A stretch of DNA of 38,944 bases from an uncultured Bacteroidales bacterium (lineage in GTDB: Bacteria > Bacteroidota > Bacteroidia > Bacteroidales > FEN-979): NCBI GenBank assembly GCA_903824935.1, contig CAIJYT010000028.1, positions 1-38,944 of the forward strand, in the 5' to 3' direction. Made by a program: the position numbers and the translations under genes. Below are positions 1 to 7,885 of this stretch, piece after piece (positions within the stretch are counted from its first letter, which is position 1; every line of letters starts with the position of its first letter). The notes beneath the pieces were generated by a model. It saw only the letters and a program-made list of their open reading frames with translations. It was not told where the DNA came from and made no database searches.

Positions 1-570
1 CTCAATACTGTCTTCAACCACATACATGCAGATGTTAGCCCCGGCCGCCAGCTTCCTTTTGAACCAGGTTGTGACATTTGCCGTGATCTCTTTTGAAGTG
101 ACATTATAGCTTGCCTGGACGCTCATGCTTGTCATAACCGGTTTCACCATTTGAGATTCAATACCAACGGCCCACTGGTCGGAAGCCACAGGATAAGCTC
201 CACCGATAACCGCACGGTTGATTAGTGCCATGGGTACATATGGGATTGCAAAATCGGTAATCCACTGGTTTGCTTCGGGAGTCCTAAGGTCGAGGACGTA
301 CTTTGCATCCGGGTCGGCCAGGGATGTTCCATGCACCGACATCAGTATCACCTTGCCCCTGTAAAAATCGACGAGCTTCCTGGCTTTTTGAGATGCCAGT
401 GGGCAATTGATGCATTTATGCCCGGTGTATTCTTCAATCAGTACATAAGGTTTGCCGGTAGTATCATATTGTGTCTTGACCGTCGCATAAGGTTCACTCA
501 GTTTATCACAGGAGGTGGTCATCCAGCCGGTGATCAACAAAACAGGAATTAAAATTCTGAATATTTTCAT
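1..570 (-). CDS. Omp28-like outer-membrane lipoprotein, N-terminal part
   Basis: This reading frame starts at the ATG complementary to 568-570 and runs off the left edge, so only the first 190 residues are visible. It is absent from the ORF track because it has no stop in the window. It begins MKIFRILIPVLLITGW and reaches a lipobox-like TTSC, which suggests an exported lipoprotein. A CxxC pair follows at about residue 54 (GHKCINCPLA), in a region resembling the thioredoxin-like part of Bacteroidota Omp28-related proteins. The family's function is not established. It lies 24 bp downstream of the DUF6029 barrel gene, with a TlpA-like thioredoxin just upstream of that, so an envelope redox or surface-assembly role is possible but is inference. 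The missing C-terminus prevents a firmer call. Confidence 0.75.
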   Translation of the reverse strand, partial: MKIFRILIPVLLITGWMTTSCDKLSEPYATVKTQYDTTGKPYVLIEEYTGHKCINCPLASQKARKLVDFYRGKVILMSVHGTSLADPDAKYVLDLRTPEANQWITDFAIPYVPMALINRAVIGGAYPVASDQWAVGIESQMVKPVMTSMSVQASYNVTSKEITANVTTWFKRKLAAGANICMYVVEDSIE

Positions 571-593
571 ATCTCTGATGATTATCATTCAAA

Positions 594-2300
594 TTAAAAA
601 CTGCTCGTAACGGTAAGTGTAAATCCGCTGGACTGGGGCACATAACGGCAAACGCCTCCGACACAGATGATACCTTCGCGCTGCCTTCCCCAGGCAAGCT
701 GTATCCTTGTGGTATTGTATACGAAACCGGCCGCAACATTATAATAGTGCAACTGCTTGCTTGCGTTTGAATTACCATAGTTCCACTGGTCCTGTAATGA
801 AAAGAACCATTTGGGCGAAATAGTGACTTCCATAAGACCTGCAGCCCAGTTACCATTATCCTGTTTGGTGAATAAACCCTGGGCCTCCCAGCGAAGCGAT
901 AATTTTTTGTTTACATTGAATGTTATATCAGCGACACCGATATTTGAATAAATGATGGGATCGTCGGGATGGCCCTGTACCACCGCCTTATTATAGGTCT
1001 GGTAGAGGTAATCGAAAACGCATTTCACCTTTTTACCGATTTTCTTGGTGATCTCAACCTGGGTTTCCTGCCAGTAAACCTCATTGCCTACCGAATAAAA
1101 ATTCGTGTTATAACCTAAGGTTCCAGTCTGGCCAATACCCGTCGAATCATTAACAGGCGTTTTCTTGATGGAATTCACCTGTGAAAAGTCAAGAGCAATT
1201 GAAAGGCCGTTCTTACCTCCGAGTTTTGTGTTTTTCGGGATTGTATATAAGATGCCTGCAGCAATCCCTACTTCACCGGTTGTTTGGGTGGCATAGGGGT
1301 ACATCGATGGAAGCGCATAGGTGTGCTCCTTGTTTATGGCAGGCATATAATTAATATCCAGGCCGTTGATGGTATAACTCCTGTTCGACTTGTAACTGAA
1401 GTTGTCAATCCATTTTGATTTGATTTCAATCCCGAGATTTTGCCTTGAATATGAAAGATCGAAGAGTATGGCATTTCCAGGCTTATAAATATAAACGTTC
1501 ATCTGCGAAGGGTCGTTGATCTTATGGGCATATTCTGAATAAAAGTTAAACCCCGAATAATTCAGATTCAGGCGTCCTCCGTAACAGGCTACATTTTCGG
1601 GAAGGGACAATGAATAGATCTTGTCGCCAATGGGATAAGTAAGGGTTTTTCCTGCCTGGTAATCGCTCACAAAGCTTCCTCCGAGAGTGATCTTCAGTTT
1701 GGCATTGGTAAGGGCATCAAAAATATCGTTCAGGCTGAAATCACCGTCAATGCCTTTTACGATGCCCCTGTTATTGTTCGAGTATGGGATCCAGAAGGTT
1801 CTCTGGAAGCCGTAAACCCCGGTAAGCGTGATCCCTTTGTAAGGCATGAATTTCACCCTGAGGCCTTTCATGGAATTGTCATAACCCAGGGTCCAGTCCT
1901 GGTAAGTCCTGAAGGTCATTCCCCTGCCGAACTGCTCATAAAAGTTACCTGCTGTAACTTCAAGGAGGTCATTCCTGTACTTGGCGTACCAGTAAGGAAC
2001 CCCGGCGCCCTGGTATGCCGGGTCATAGCCCAGCAAGGGAGGAAGGTATGCTTCAAATCTCAACCCGGCCGAAAAGTTCTTATATTCATAATTCACTTCG
2101 GTGAAACCGTTCATGCGGATCGGCTGCCCGTTAATGGACTGGCTTGTAATACCCATGGCCGCGTCGGTCTGGTATAATGCGGCATCAGCCTGGAACGATC
2201 CGCTGATCTGGGCATTCTTCAGGAAATCCTGGGCATTTAAACGGCCAGGCAATAGCGTGGCGACTGCAATCACTATACAAAGCAGGATAAATTTTTTCAA
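594..2300 (-). CDS. DUF6029 family outer-membrane beta-barrel protein
   Basis: The 568-residue product has a clear signal peptide (MKKFILLCIVIAVATLLPGRLNAQ) and then alternating aromatic and polar beta-strand sequence to a C-terminal TLTVTSSF, as in outer-membrane barrels. The segment NFYEQFGRGMTFRTYQDWTLGYDNSMKG at about residues 118-146 matches what I recall of the Bacteroidota family DUF6029, whose function is unknown. It is followed on the same strand by the Omp28-like lipoprotein and preceded 26 bp upstream by the TlpA-like thioredoxin, so the three probably share a transcript. I recall Omp28 and DUF6029 proteins being found together in other Bacteroidota. No TonB plug or SusC features are visible, so it is not a TonB-dependent receptor. 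Confidence 0.8.
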   Translation of the reverse strand: MKKFILLCIVIAVATLLPGRLNAQDFLKNAQISGSFQADAALYQTDAAMGITSQSINGQPIRMNGFTEVNYEYKNFSAGLRFEAYLPPLLGYDPAYQGAGVPYWYAKYRNDLLEVTAGNFYEQFGRGMTFRTYQDWTLGYDNSMKGLRVKFMPYKGITLTGVYGFQRTFWIPYSNNNRGIVKGIDGDFSLNDIFDALTNAKLKITLGGSFVSDYQAGKTLTYPIGDKIYSLSLPENVACYGGRLNLNYSGFNFYSEYAHKINDPSQMNVYIYKPGNAILFDLSYSRQNLGIEIKSKWIDNFSYKSNRSYTINGLDINYMPAINKEHTYALPSMYPYATQTTGEVGIAAGILYTIPKNTKLGGKNGLSIALDFSQVNSIKKTPVNDSTGIGQTGTLGYNTNFYSVGNEVYWQETQVEITKKIGKKVKCVFDYLYQTYNKAVVQGHPDDPIIYSNIGVADITFNVNKKLSLRWEAQGLFTKQDNGNWAAGLMEVTISPKWFFSLQDQWNYGNSNASKQLHYYNVAAGFVYNTTRIQLAWGRQREGIICVGGVCRYVPQSSGFTLTVTSSF

Positions 2301-2326
2301 TGCTTTAAAATTTTAATTGAACCTGA

Positions 2327-2854
2327 TTACTTGATTGATTCTCCCTTTACAAGTTTCCTCACCACCTCGATAACATCATTTTCGTTGCCTTCGGCATAGG
2401 TGGTATGGCTCCACACGATCTCTCCCTTCCCGTTCAGGATAAAGGTTTGCGGGATGGGGCCGACTCCCATGGCACGTTTTAGGTCCGAGTTCTGGTCGAG
2501 AAGGATGGTGTATGTCCATCCTTTTCCGTCAACAAAGGGTTTAACCTGGGAAACCGATCTTGGGTCATCCACTGAAACAGCGTAAAGCTTAACTCCCGTT
2601 TCTTTTACCCACTCGTCATAAACATCGGAAATGGCACTTAATTCCTTTACACACGGTTTGCACCATGTGGCCCAGAAATCAATGATAACAGGCTTGCCTC
2701 CATTATCGATTTTTGCGGCATTGAATACATTCCCGTAAATATCCTTGATGTTGACATCGGGGATTGTTTTGCGTTTGGCAGAGGCGTCTTCGCTCTGGGC
2801 AAAGCATAATACAAAGGCTGATAAGAAGATAACGATCAGGGTTGCTTTTTTCAT
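2327..2854 (-). CDS. TlpA/ResA-like thioredoxin-fold protein
   Basis: This 175-residue protein has an N-terminal signal peptide (MKKATLIVIFLSAFVLCFAQ) and a thioredoxin fold. The active site is WATWCKPC at about residues 61-68, and the cis-proline region is GVGPIPQTFIL. It should act in the periplasm as a thiol-disulfide oxidoreductase of the TlpA/ResA group; whether it reduces or oxidises its partner cannot be read from sequence. It is the first gene of a minus-strand run with the DUF6029 barrel and the CxxC-bearing Omp28-like lipoprotein, which is an obvious candidate substrate (inference). A TAnnTTTG promoter element lies about 30 bp upstream. Confidence 0.9.
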   Translation of the reverse strand: MKKATLIVIFLSAFVLCFAQSEDASAKRKTIPDVNIKDIYGNVFNAAKIDNGGKPVIIDFWATWCKPCVKELSAISDVYDEWVKETGVKLYAVSVDDPRSVSQVKPFVDGKGWTYTILLDQNSDLKRAMGVGPIPQTFILNGKGEIVWSHTTYAEGNENDVIEVVRKLVKGESIK

Positions 2855-2883
2855 GACAGTGATGTGATTAAATTAACATGGTG

Positions 2884-2891
2884 CAAAAGTA
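2884..2891 (-). promoter_or_regulatory. Candidate Bacteroidota -7 promoter element for the TlpA-like gene
   Basis: The minus strand reads TACTTTTG, matching the Bacteroidota -7 consensus TAnnTTTG, 30 bp before the TlpA-like start codon. No well-spaced TTG -33 box is visible. It is supported only by motif and position. Confidence 0.45.
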
Positions 2892-2900
2892 AGATTTTTC

Positions 2901-3881
2901 TCACACATTGCAGACTTCAAGAATACGGCAGTCGGGCTGGGGTGCAAGAGCAATCTTGTCGAGGATTGCCGGCAGCAGAACTACTTCTCCCATAGAGATT
3001 CTTTCTTTCCCGCCCGCATAAACGATTTCGGCTGAACCTTCGATGCAGATATAGACGACAAAGGAGTCAAGTTCTGAATAATCCTTCAATACCGGGAGAT
3101 TGAAATCGAGGATATTGGTCTGGAAATAAGGGCATTGAACCAGGTTCACACTGCGGTTTTTTTCCATGGTATAATTGCTGCGGTATGATGCAGGAATTTC
3201 GAAATCGAGGGCATCCAACGCAAGCGTTTCATGCATTTCCCTTGACTTGCCCTGCATATCCACCCTGTCCCAGTCATAAATCCTGTAAGTGGTATCGGAG
3301 GTTTGCTGTATCTCTGCAAGGAGTATCCCGGGTCCGAGTGCATGTATCCTTCCGGCCGGCATGTAAAATACATCGCCGCTTTTAACAGGTTCAAAATTCA
3401 GGATATTCTTCAGCGTTTTATCCTTTACATTCTTAAGGTAAAACTCCCGGTTGATCTTACGGTTGAAGCCGGCAATAAGTTCGGCCCCGAGGTCGCTGCC
3501 AAGCACATACCACATCTCGGTTTTACCTCCTTTAAGGCCGCGTTTTGCTGCGAGGTCATCATCAGGATGAACCTGTACCGAAAGCCAGTCATTCGCATCG
3601 ATGAACTTTATGAGGATAGGGAATTCTTCCTTGTGTTTTGCAAATGTCTTCTCCCCCACCAGCTCATCCATGTATATTTCAAGCAGTTCGTTCAGTTCAT
3701 TTCCTTCAAGGAAACCGTTCCTAACCACGGTCCCGGAGCCCTGAACGCCCGAAAGCATCCAGGCCTCTCCAACCGGCATGCCGGACGGTATATCAATCCC
3801 GAGGGCAGTTTTCATCGTCTGCCCTCCCCAGATCTTTTCCCTGAAGACCGGCTTGAACTTTAACGGGTATAGTGTATTCAT
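2901..3881 (-). CDS. manA: Mannose-6-phosphate isomerase, class I
   Basis: The 326-residue enzyme interconverts mannose 6-phosphate and fructose 6-phosphate, feeding mannose use or GDP-mannose synthesis. It has the cupin metal-site motifs of class I phosphomannose isomerases: VQVHPDD at about residues 101-107 (Gln and His ligands), KTEMWYVLGSD at about 120 (Glu ligand) and FYMPAGRIHALG at about 172-183 (His ligand), with the N-terminal REKIWGG. Length fits the short bacterial form. It is transcribed divergently from the M20 amidohydrolase across a 117 bp AT-rich gap. No mannose gene lies next to it, so the pathway context is not visible here. Confidence 0.95.
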   Translation of the reverse strand: MNTLYPLKFKPVFREKIWGGQTMKTALGIDIPSGMPVGEAWMLSGVQGSGTVVRNGFLEGNELNELLEIYMDELVGEKTFAKHKEEFPILIKFIDANDWLSVQVHPDDDLAAKRGLKGGKTEMWYVLGSDLGAELIAGFNRKINREFYLKNVKDKTLKNILNFEPVKSGDVFYMPAGRIHALGPGILLAEIQQTSDTTYRIYDWDRVDMQGKSREMHETLALDALDFEIPASYRSNYTMEKNRSVNLVQCPYFQTNILDFNLPVLKDYSELDSFVVYICIEGSAEIVYAGGKERISMGEVVLLPAILDKIALAPQPDCRILEVCNV

Positions 3882-3953
3882 AGTAAGTTGTTAAACGATT
3901 ATAATAATTACATAAATATATGTAAGAGTGGTAAAAATATTCACAATAAACAT

Positions 3954-3961
3954 TAACTTTG
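3954..3961 (+). promoter_or_regulatory. Candidate -7 promoter element for the M20 amidohydrolase run
   Basis: TAACTTTG matches TAnnTTTG and lies 37 bp before the ATG at 3999, in the divergent gap with manA. A transcript starting here could carry M20-kinase-dCMP deaminase and possibly the sigma cluster. It is supported by motif only. Confidence 0.4.
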
Positions 3962-3998
3962 AATCGTTTCGGAAAGCAAAAATACTATTTTGGGGAAT

Positions 3999-5150
3999 AT
4001 GAAAACTATAACTGAGCTGCTCCCTGCCCTGGTAAAACTTCGGCACCATCTGCACCAGATTCCTGAGACAGCTAATAAAGAATTTAAGACCCATGAGGTG
4101 ATCAGGTATTCGATAAGGGACCTGGAGCCTGATCTTGTCATAGAGAACATTGGAAAAACGGGCATGGCGGTGGTCTTTAACGGCATGCAACCCGGCAAGA
4201 CACTGATGTTCCGTGCCGAGCTGGATGCCCTTGCCATTGAGGAGGATATTGATATCCCTTATCATTCGGGTGTGAAAAACACCTCTCATAAATGCGGGCA
4301 CGACGGGCATATGACCATGTTGTTCGGCCTTGCATGCCTGATTGCGGAAAACCGGCCTGAAAAGGGAAGGGTCGTGCTGCTTTACCAGCCGGCAGAAGAG
4401 ACAGGTACCGGGGCTGAATCGGTTTTGGCAGATCCGCAGTTCAGCCAGATCATACCCGATTATGTTTTCGCCATTCATAACATTCCCGGATTCAGCAAAG
4501 GATCGGTCATTTTAAGGCAAGGGGTTTTTTCTATGACTTCCGAAGGCATGAAGGTCATTCTGAAAGGGATGGCATCGCATGCAGCTTATCCCGAAAACGG
4601 GATAAGCCCACTGCAGGCTCTGACCGGGATATTGAATATACTGCCCGGCCTTAATGATGGCAAAACGGCGCCTGAAAATTATACACAGCTCACGGTCACC
4701 TTTGTCAAGATGGGGAGAAGCGGGTTCGCGACAAGCCCCGGACAAGCTGAGATCGGGCTGGTCATTCGTGCCATTCATCAGAAAGACCTTCAGCATTTGC
4801 AGGAACTCATTAAAAATACAGTCAGGAAAATTGCTGTTGAAGCATGTCTCGAAGAGCAGTTCATTCACATTGAGCAATTTCCTGTCACCTCTAACAATCC
4901 TGAGGTGGTAAAGCGTTTATCCGCGGTTTTATCCAAGAATTCCTTTGAAGTAACAGAAGCTGAAATGCCGTTAAAGTGGTCGGAAGATTTCGGTCATTTC
5001 ACATCACGCTTCCCGGGGGCACTGATTGGACTGGGGGCAGGATCCAGCCATTCTGACCTTCACACCAGGGATTATGATTTTCCTGATGAAATTCTAGAGC
5101 CCGGGGTATTGGCCCTGTACCATATTTACACAGAATTTATTGCAGACTGA
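3999..5150 (+). CDS. M20 family metal-dependent amidohydrolase (hippurate/N-acyl amino acid hydrolase type)
   Basis: The product has about 383 residues when started at ATG 3999. The track's TTG at 3990 would add only three residues and is less likely. M20D-type metal and catalytic motifs are present: RAELDALAIEE, KCGHDGHMTML (metal ligands), QPAEETGTGAES (catalytic Glu pair), FAIHNIPG and a late SSHSDLHTRDYDF. The central KVILKGMASHAAYPENG is the dimerisation-domain entry typical of amidohydrolases that release amino acids from N-acyl or N-aminoacyl conjugates. No signal peptide is seen, so it should be cytoplasmic. The exact substrate is not predictable. Its stop is one base before the start of the next gene, suggesting translational coupling. 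Confidence 0.9.
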   Translation: MKTITELLPALVKLRHHLHQIPETANKEFKTHEVIRYSIRDLEPDLVIENIGKTGMAVVFNGMQPGKTLMFRAELDALAIEEDIDIPYHSGVKNTSHKCGHDGHMTMLFGLACLIAENRPEKGRVVLLYQPAEETGTGAESVLADPQFSQIIPDYVFAIHNIPGFSKGSVILRQGVFSMTSEGMKVILKGMASHAAYPENGISPLQALTGILNILPGLNDGKTAPENYTQLTVTFVKMGRSGFATSPGQAEIGLVIRAIHQKDLQHLQELIKNTVRKIAVEACLEEQFIHIEQFPVTSNNPEVVKRLSAVLSKNSFEVTEAEMPLKWSEDFGHFTSRFPGALIGLGAGSSHSDLHTRDYDFPDEILEPGVLALYHIYTEFIAD

Positions 5151-5151
5151 T

Positions 5152-5703
5152 ATGATATGTATTGGAATCACAGGCACAATCGGCGCCGGCAAGGGTACCG
5201 TTGTCGAATACCTTGAACGATCAAGGGGGTACAGGCATTTTTCGGTGCGTAGTTTTCTGCTGGACCTTATCCATACAGAAGGCATGCCCGAAAATCGCGA
5301 CAGCATGTTTCTGCTTGGCAACCGGCTAAGAAACGAATTTGGCCCCTCCTATGTTGTTGACTGCCTGTATAAACTTGCACAGGAATCGGGAGACAATTGT
5401 ATCATAGAAAGTATACGAACAACAGGCGAGACGGCTTTCCTGCGGTCGAAAGGGAATTTTTACCTGCTTGCCGTTGATGCGGATCCAAAGATCAGGTATG
5501 AGCGCATCAGTTTAAGGAAATCGGAAACCGATACTGTTTCTTTTACTACATTCGCGGAAAATGAGGAACGTGAAATGACATCCACCGATCCGGGCCGGCA
5601 AAACTTAAGGGAATGCATACGCATGGCTGATTTCGTGCTTACCAATAACGGCAGCAGGGAAGAATTGTTTGCCCGGGTGGATGAGATCCTGAAAAAAGTC
5701 TGA
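5152..5703 (+). CDS. Small P-loop nucleotide kinase-like protein
   Basis: I chose ATG 5152, one base past the upstream stop, over the TTG at 5140, giving 183 residues. The N-terminus MICIGITGTIGAGKGT is a Walker A motif of the adenylate-kinase/dephospho-CoA-kinase fold. RIRxxxE-like and RYERISLRKSE segments further on resemble a LID region. The C-terminus ADFVLTNNGSREELFARVDEIL matches the usual end of dephospho-CoA kinases and related NMP kinases. One base separates it from the dCMP deaminase gene, which points to a (deoxy)nucleotide role rather than CoaE itself; this is inference. The arrangement recalls the two domains of fungal dCMP deaminase. Confidence 0.75.
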   Translation: MICIGITGTIGAGKGTVVEYLERSRGYRHFSVRSFLLDLIHTEGMPENRDSMFLLGNRLRNEFGPSYVVDCLYKLAQESGDNCIIESIRTTGETAFLRSKGNFYLLAVDADPKIRYERISLRKSETDTVSFTTFAENEEREMTSTDPGRQNLRECIRMADFVLTNNGSREELFARVDEILKKV

Positions 5704-5704
5704 A

Positions 5705-6202
5705 ATGGAAGAACAAAAAAACATAAGTCCGACCTGGGACGAGTATTTCATGGAAATAGCCAACACAGTTGCAACCCGTGCAACCTGCGACAGGGGCAGA
5801 AGCGGATGCGTCATCGCCCGTGATAAGCAGATCCTTGTTACAGGTTATGTTGGAAGTCCGCGAGGATTGCCGCATTGCGACGAGGTCGGGCACCTGATGA
5901 AAAAAGTTTACCATGAGGATGAGCGCATAACACAGCATTGCATGCGAACGGTGCATGCCGAGCAAAATGCGATTTGCCAGGCCGCCAGGCTCGGAATCCC
6001 GTTGCAGGGTGCCACCATCTATTGCAGGATGACGCCATGCCGCACCTGCGCCATGCTCATTATCAACTGCGGTATCTCAAGAGTGGTCTGCGAAAGAAAA
6101 TATCACGACAGCCTTGAGAGCGAAGAAATGTTCAGGCTGTCAGGGGTAATCCTCGAATATGTGTATAACGAGGTACAGGAGTATAAAAACCAGCAGGGTT
6201 GA
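5705..6202 (+). CDS. dCMP deaminase family protein
   Basis: The 165-residue cytidine-deaminase-fold enzyme has the zinc and catalytic motif HAEQNAI at about residues 80-86 and the cysteine pair TPCRTCAM at about 105-112. An extended insert between strands carries further Cys and His residues (LPHCDEV, ITQHCMR), as in dCMP deaminases of the ComEB group. The expected reaction is dCMP to dUMP plus ammonia, supplying thymidylate synthesis in the cytoplasm. It follows the P-loop kinase by one base. The downstream sigma gene begins 42 bp later, so it is unclear whether that cluster is co-transcribed. The family call is firm; the exact substrate (dCMP versus CMP-like) is by similarity. Confidence 0.9.
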   Translation: MEEQKNISPTWDEYFMEIANTVATRATCDRGRSGCVIARDKQILVTGYVGSPRGLPHCDEVGHLMKKVYHEDERITQHCMRTVHAEQNAICQAARLGIPLQGATIYCRMTPCRTCAMLIINCGISRVVCERKYHDSLESEEMFRLSGVILEYVYNEVQEYKNQQG

Positions 6203-6244
6203 AGAACGGTAAACCCTCCCCGGAAACATTGAGAGCCAGGTAAG

Positions 6245-6760
6245 ATGGACCCAGAACACGGATTGTCAGGATCCCAGTTTGAAACTTTATTCCGCACCGA
6301 ATACAAAGGGATGCTGCTCTTTGCCATTCATTATGTTAAGGATGAAGAGGCTGCAAAAGAAATTGTCCAGGAAGCATTCATCAATCTCTGGGAAAAACGT
6401 GAGTCTATTGACCCGGCGCGGGAGGTGAAATCATACTTGTCGGCTTCGGTAAGGAACAGGAGCCTTAACTATCTCCGTGACAATAAACGGTTTAACGGAA
6501 CCCTGCTCAGCCTTGGAGGTCTCCTCCCCATGCCAACAGCCGAAGAAGGCAATTCCATTGAGATGAAGGAACTCAGCGGGGCGATCCATCGTGCTATTGA
6601 GGAATTGCCCGAAAAATGCAGGGAGGTCTTCCGCCTGAACCGATTTGAACAGATGAAATACCAGGAGATAGCTGATCACCTGAATATCTCAATCAAAACG
6701 GTGGAGACGCAAATGTCTAAAGCCCTCTCCCATCTCAGGAGCAGGATAAGGCAGACATAA
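6245..6760 (+). CDS. ECF RNA polymerase sigma-70 factor (Bacteroidota FecI-like)
   Basis: This 171-residue protein has region 2 (YKGMLLFAIHYVKDEEAAKEIVQEAFINLWEKR, about residues 20-51) and region 4 with a helix-turn-helix (ELPEKCREVFRLNRFEQMKYQEIADHLNISIKTVETQMSKALSHLR, about 118-164). It belongs to the Bacteroidota expansion of ECF sigma factors paired with FecR-type anti-sigma proteins. FecR, an STN-containing TonB receptor and a DUF4249 lipoprotein follow, so it is expected to direct transcription of those surface genes when the receptor signals. I see no strong promoter in the 42 bp before it. The ATG at 6245 gives a normal family length. Confidence 0.95.
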   Translation: MDPEHGLSGSQFETLFRTEYKGMLLFAIHYVKDEEAAKEIVQEAFINLWEKRESIDPAREVKSYLSASVRNRSLNYLRDNKRFNGTLLSLGGLLPMPTAEEGNSIEMKELSGAIHRAIEELPEKCREVFRLNRFEQMKYQEIADHLNISIKTVETQMSKALSHLRSRIRQT

Positions 6761-6820
6761 AAATTTTTATTTATTAAAAGAATAAGGGTAAAGCCGGTTT
6801 TAAGTGTATAATGACTGATC

Positions 6821-7885
6821 ATGGAAAAAGACCGTACATATTTTGAAGGGCTCATTGCCAGGTATTTCAGCAAGGAAGCAACGCCTGCCGAGATCGGTGA
6901 GCTCTCCTCATGGGTCACTGAGAGCCCCGAGAACGAAGCTGTTTTCAGTGAGTCGCGATATGCATGGATGGCATTTGAAGAAGTGAGGATCACCGGGTTG
7001 GCCGATGTGGATGAAGCATGGGAGGCGTTTAAAGAGCGGGCAGGGATAAATGAAGAGACCAAGTCGGCAGTCGTCAGTCGGCAGAAAGTAGTCAGCAGTC
7101 GGCAGTCGGCAGTCGGCAGTCAGCAGTCAAATATACCAAGAGCAATTCCGATGTACAATATTCTGCTAAGGGTAGCAGCTGTCCTCATTATTCTAGCTTT
7201 TCCTGCATTTCACCTTTACAAATACCTTCAGCAGCCAGCAATAAAAGAATTTGCAGCGGGAACCGGCCGTGCCGAAACCCTTCTGCCCGATGGCTCCCAT
7301 GTGATGCTCAATTCCGGTGCTGTGATTAAATACCCTGAAAGATTCAAAGGAAAGAAAAGGGCTGTCAGCCTTGACGGGGAAGCTTATTTTGATGTTGCTC
7401 ATAATGCTTCAAAACCTTTTATCATAGCAACCGACGGGATCAGGGTAGAAGTGAAAGGAACCTCCTTTTATATAAACACTCGTTCATGGAGCGGGGATTT
7501 TGAACTGGTGCTTACATCGGGCAAGGTCGAACTTTATTTTGAAAATCAGCCAGGCCAGGCCAGGGTTCTCAACCCAGGCGAAAAAGCCATTGTACACGGT
7601 AACCAGATCATCATCAGTACGAATACCGACGCCAACTATATGGCCTGGAAAACCCACAAGATCTCCTTTAACAATGAGCCCCTTAATTCAGTGGCGGCTA
7701 CCTTAAGCAAGGTATACCAGGCTAATGTACGCCTCGGCAATACTTCACTTGCCGGTTGCAGGCTCACAGCGACCTTCGACAATCAATCCCTTGAATCTGT
7801 ACTAAACGTTCTTAAAGCAACGTTAGATGTAGATATCAGGAATTCCGGATCTTTGGTGGAAATTTCCGGCAAAGGATGCAGATAA
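6821..7885 (+). CDS. FecR family anti-sigma factor with DUF4974 C-terminus
   Basis: The 354-residue inner-membrane regulator has a cytoplasmic N-terminal segment (about 1-85), one membrane span (about 107-125, NILLRVAAVLIILAFPAFHLY), a periplasmic FecR domain (about 135-240, with LPDGSHVMLNSGAVIKYPERF and VSLDGEAYFDVAH) and a DUF4974 domain (about 275-354). It should hold the upstream sigma factor inactive until the TonB receptor's STN domain signals. The stretch just before the membrane span (SAVVSRQKVVSSRQSAVGSQQSN) is encoded by ten period-7 repeat units and is very probably a later insertion, retained because linkers tolerate length change. It overlaps the receptor gene by 10 bp. Confidence 0.93.
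   Translation: MEKDRTYFEGLIARYFSKEATPAEIGELSSWVTESPENEAVFSESRYAWMAFEEVRITGLADVDEAWEAFKERAGINEETKSAVVSRQKVVSSRQSAVGSQQSNIPRAIPMYNILLRVAAVLIILAFPAFHLYKYLQQPAIKEFAAGTGRAETLLPDGSHVMLNSGAVIKYPERFKGKKRAVSLDGEAYFDVAHNASKPFIIATDGIRVEVKGTSFYINTRSWSGDFELVLTSGKVELYFENQPGQARVLNPGEKAIVHGNQIIISTNTDANYMAWKTHKISFNNEPLNSVAATLSKVYQANVRLGNTSLAGCRLTATFDNQSLESVLNVLKATLDVDIRNSGSLVEISGKGCR
7062..7131 (+). repeat. Period-7 tandem array (AGTCGGC family) inside the FecR gene
   Basis: Ten consecutive 7-nt units, mostly AGTCGGC or AGTCAGC with variants such as AGTCGTC, occupy this stretch with no phase break. They are translated in frame as SAVVSRQ-KVVSSRQ-SAVGSQQ-SN, because three units give seven codons. The same family appears in the APC permease gene and after the small membrane protein gene. 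Confidence 0.9.

Noticed and set aside
3303-3863. 186-residue plus-strand ORF opposite manA
   Set aside because: It is antisense to a well-supported enzyme gene and has no domain features.
7062-7131. CRISPR array suspected from the dense repeats
   Set aside because: Units are 7 nt with no spacers, and no cas genes are present.
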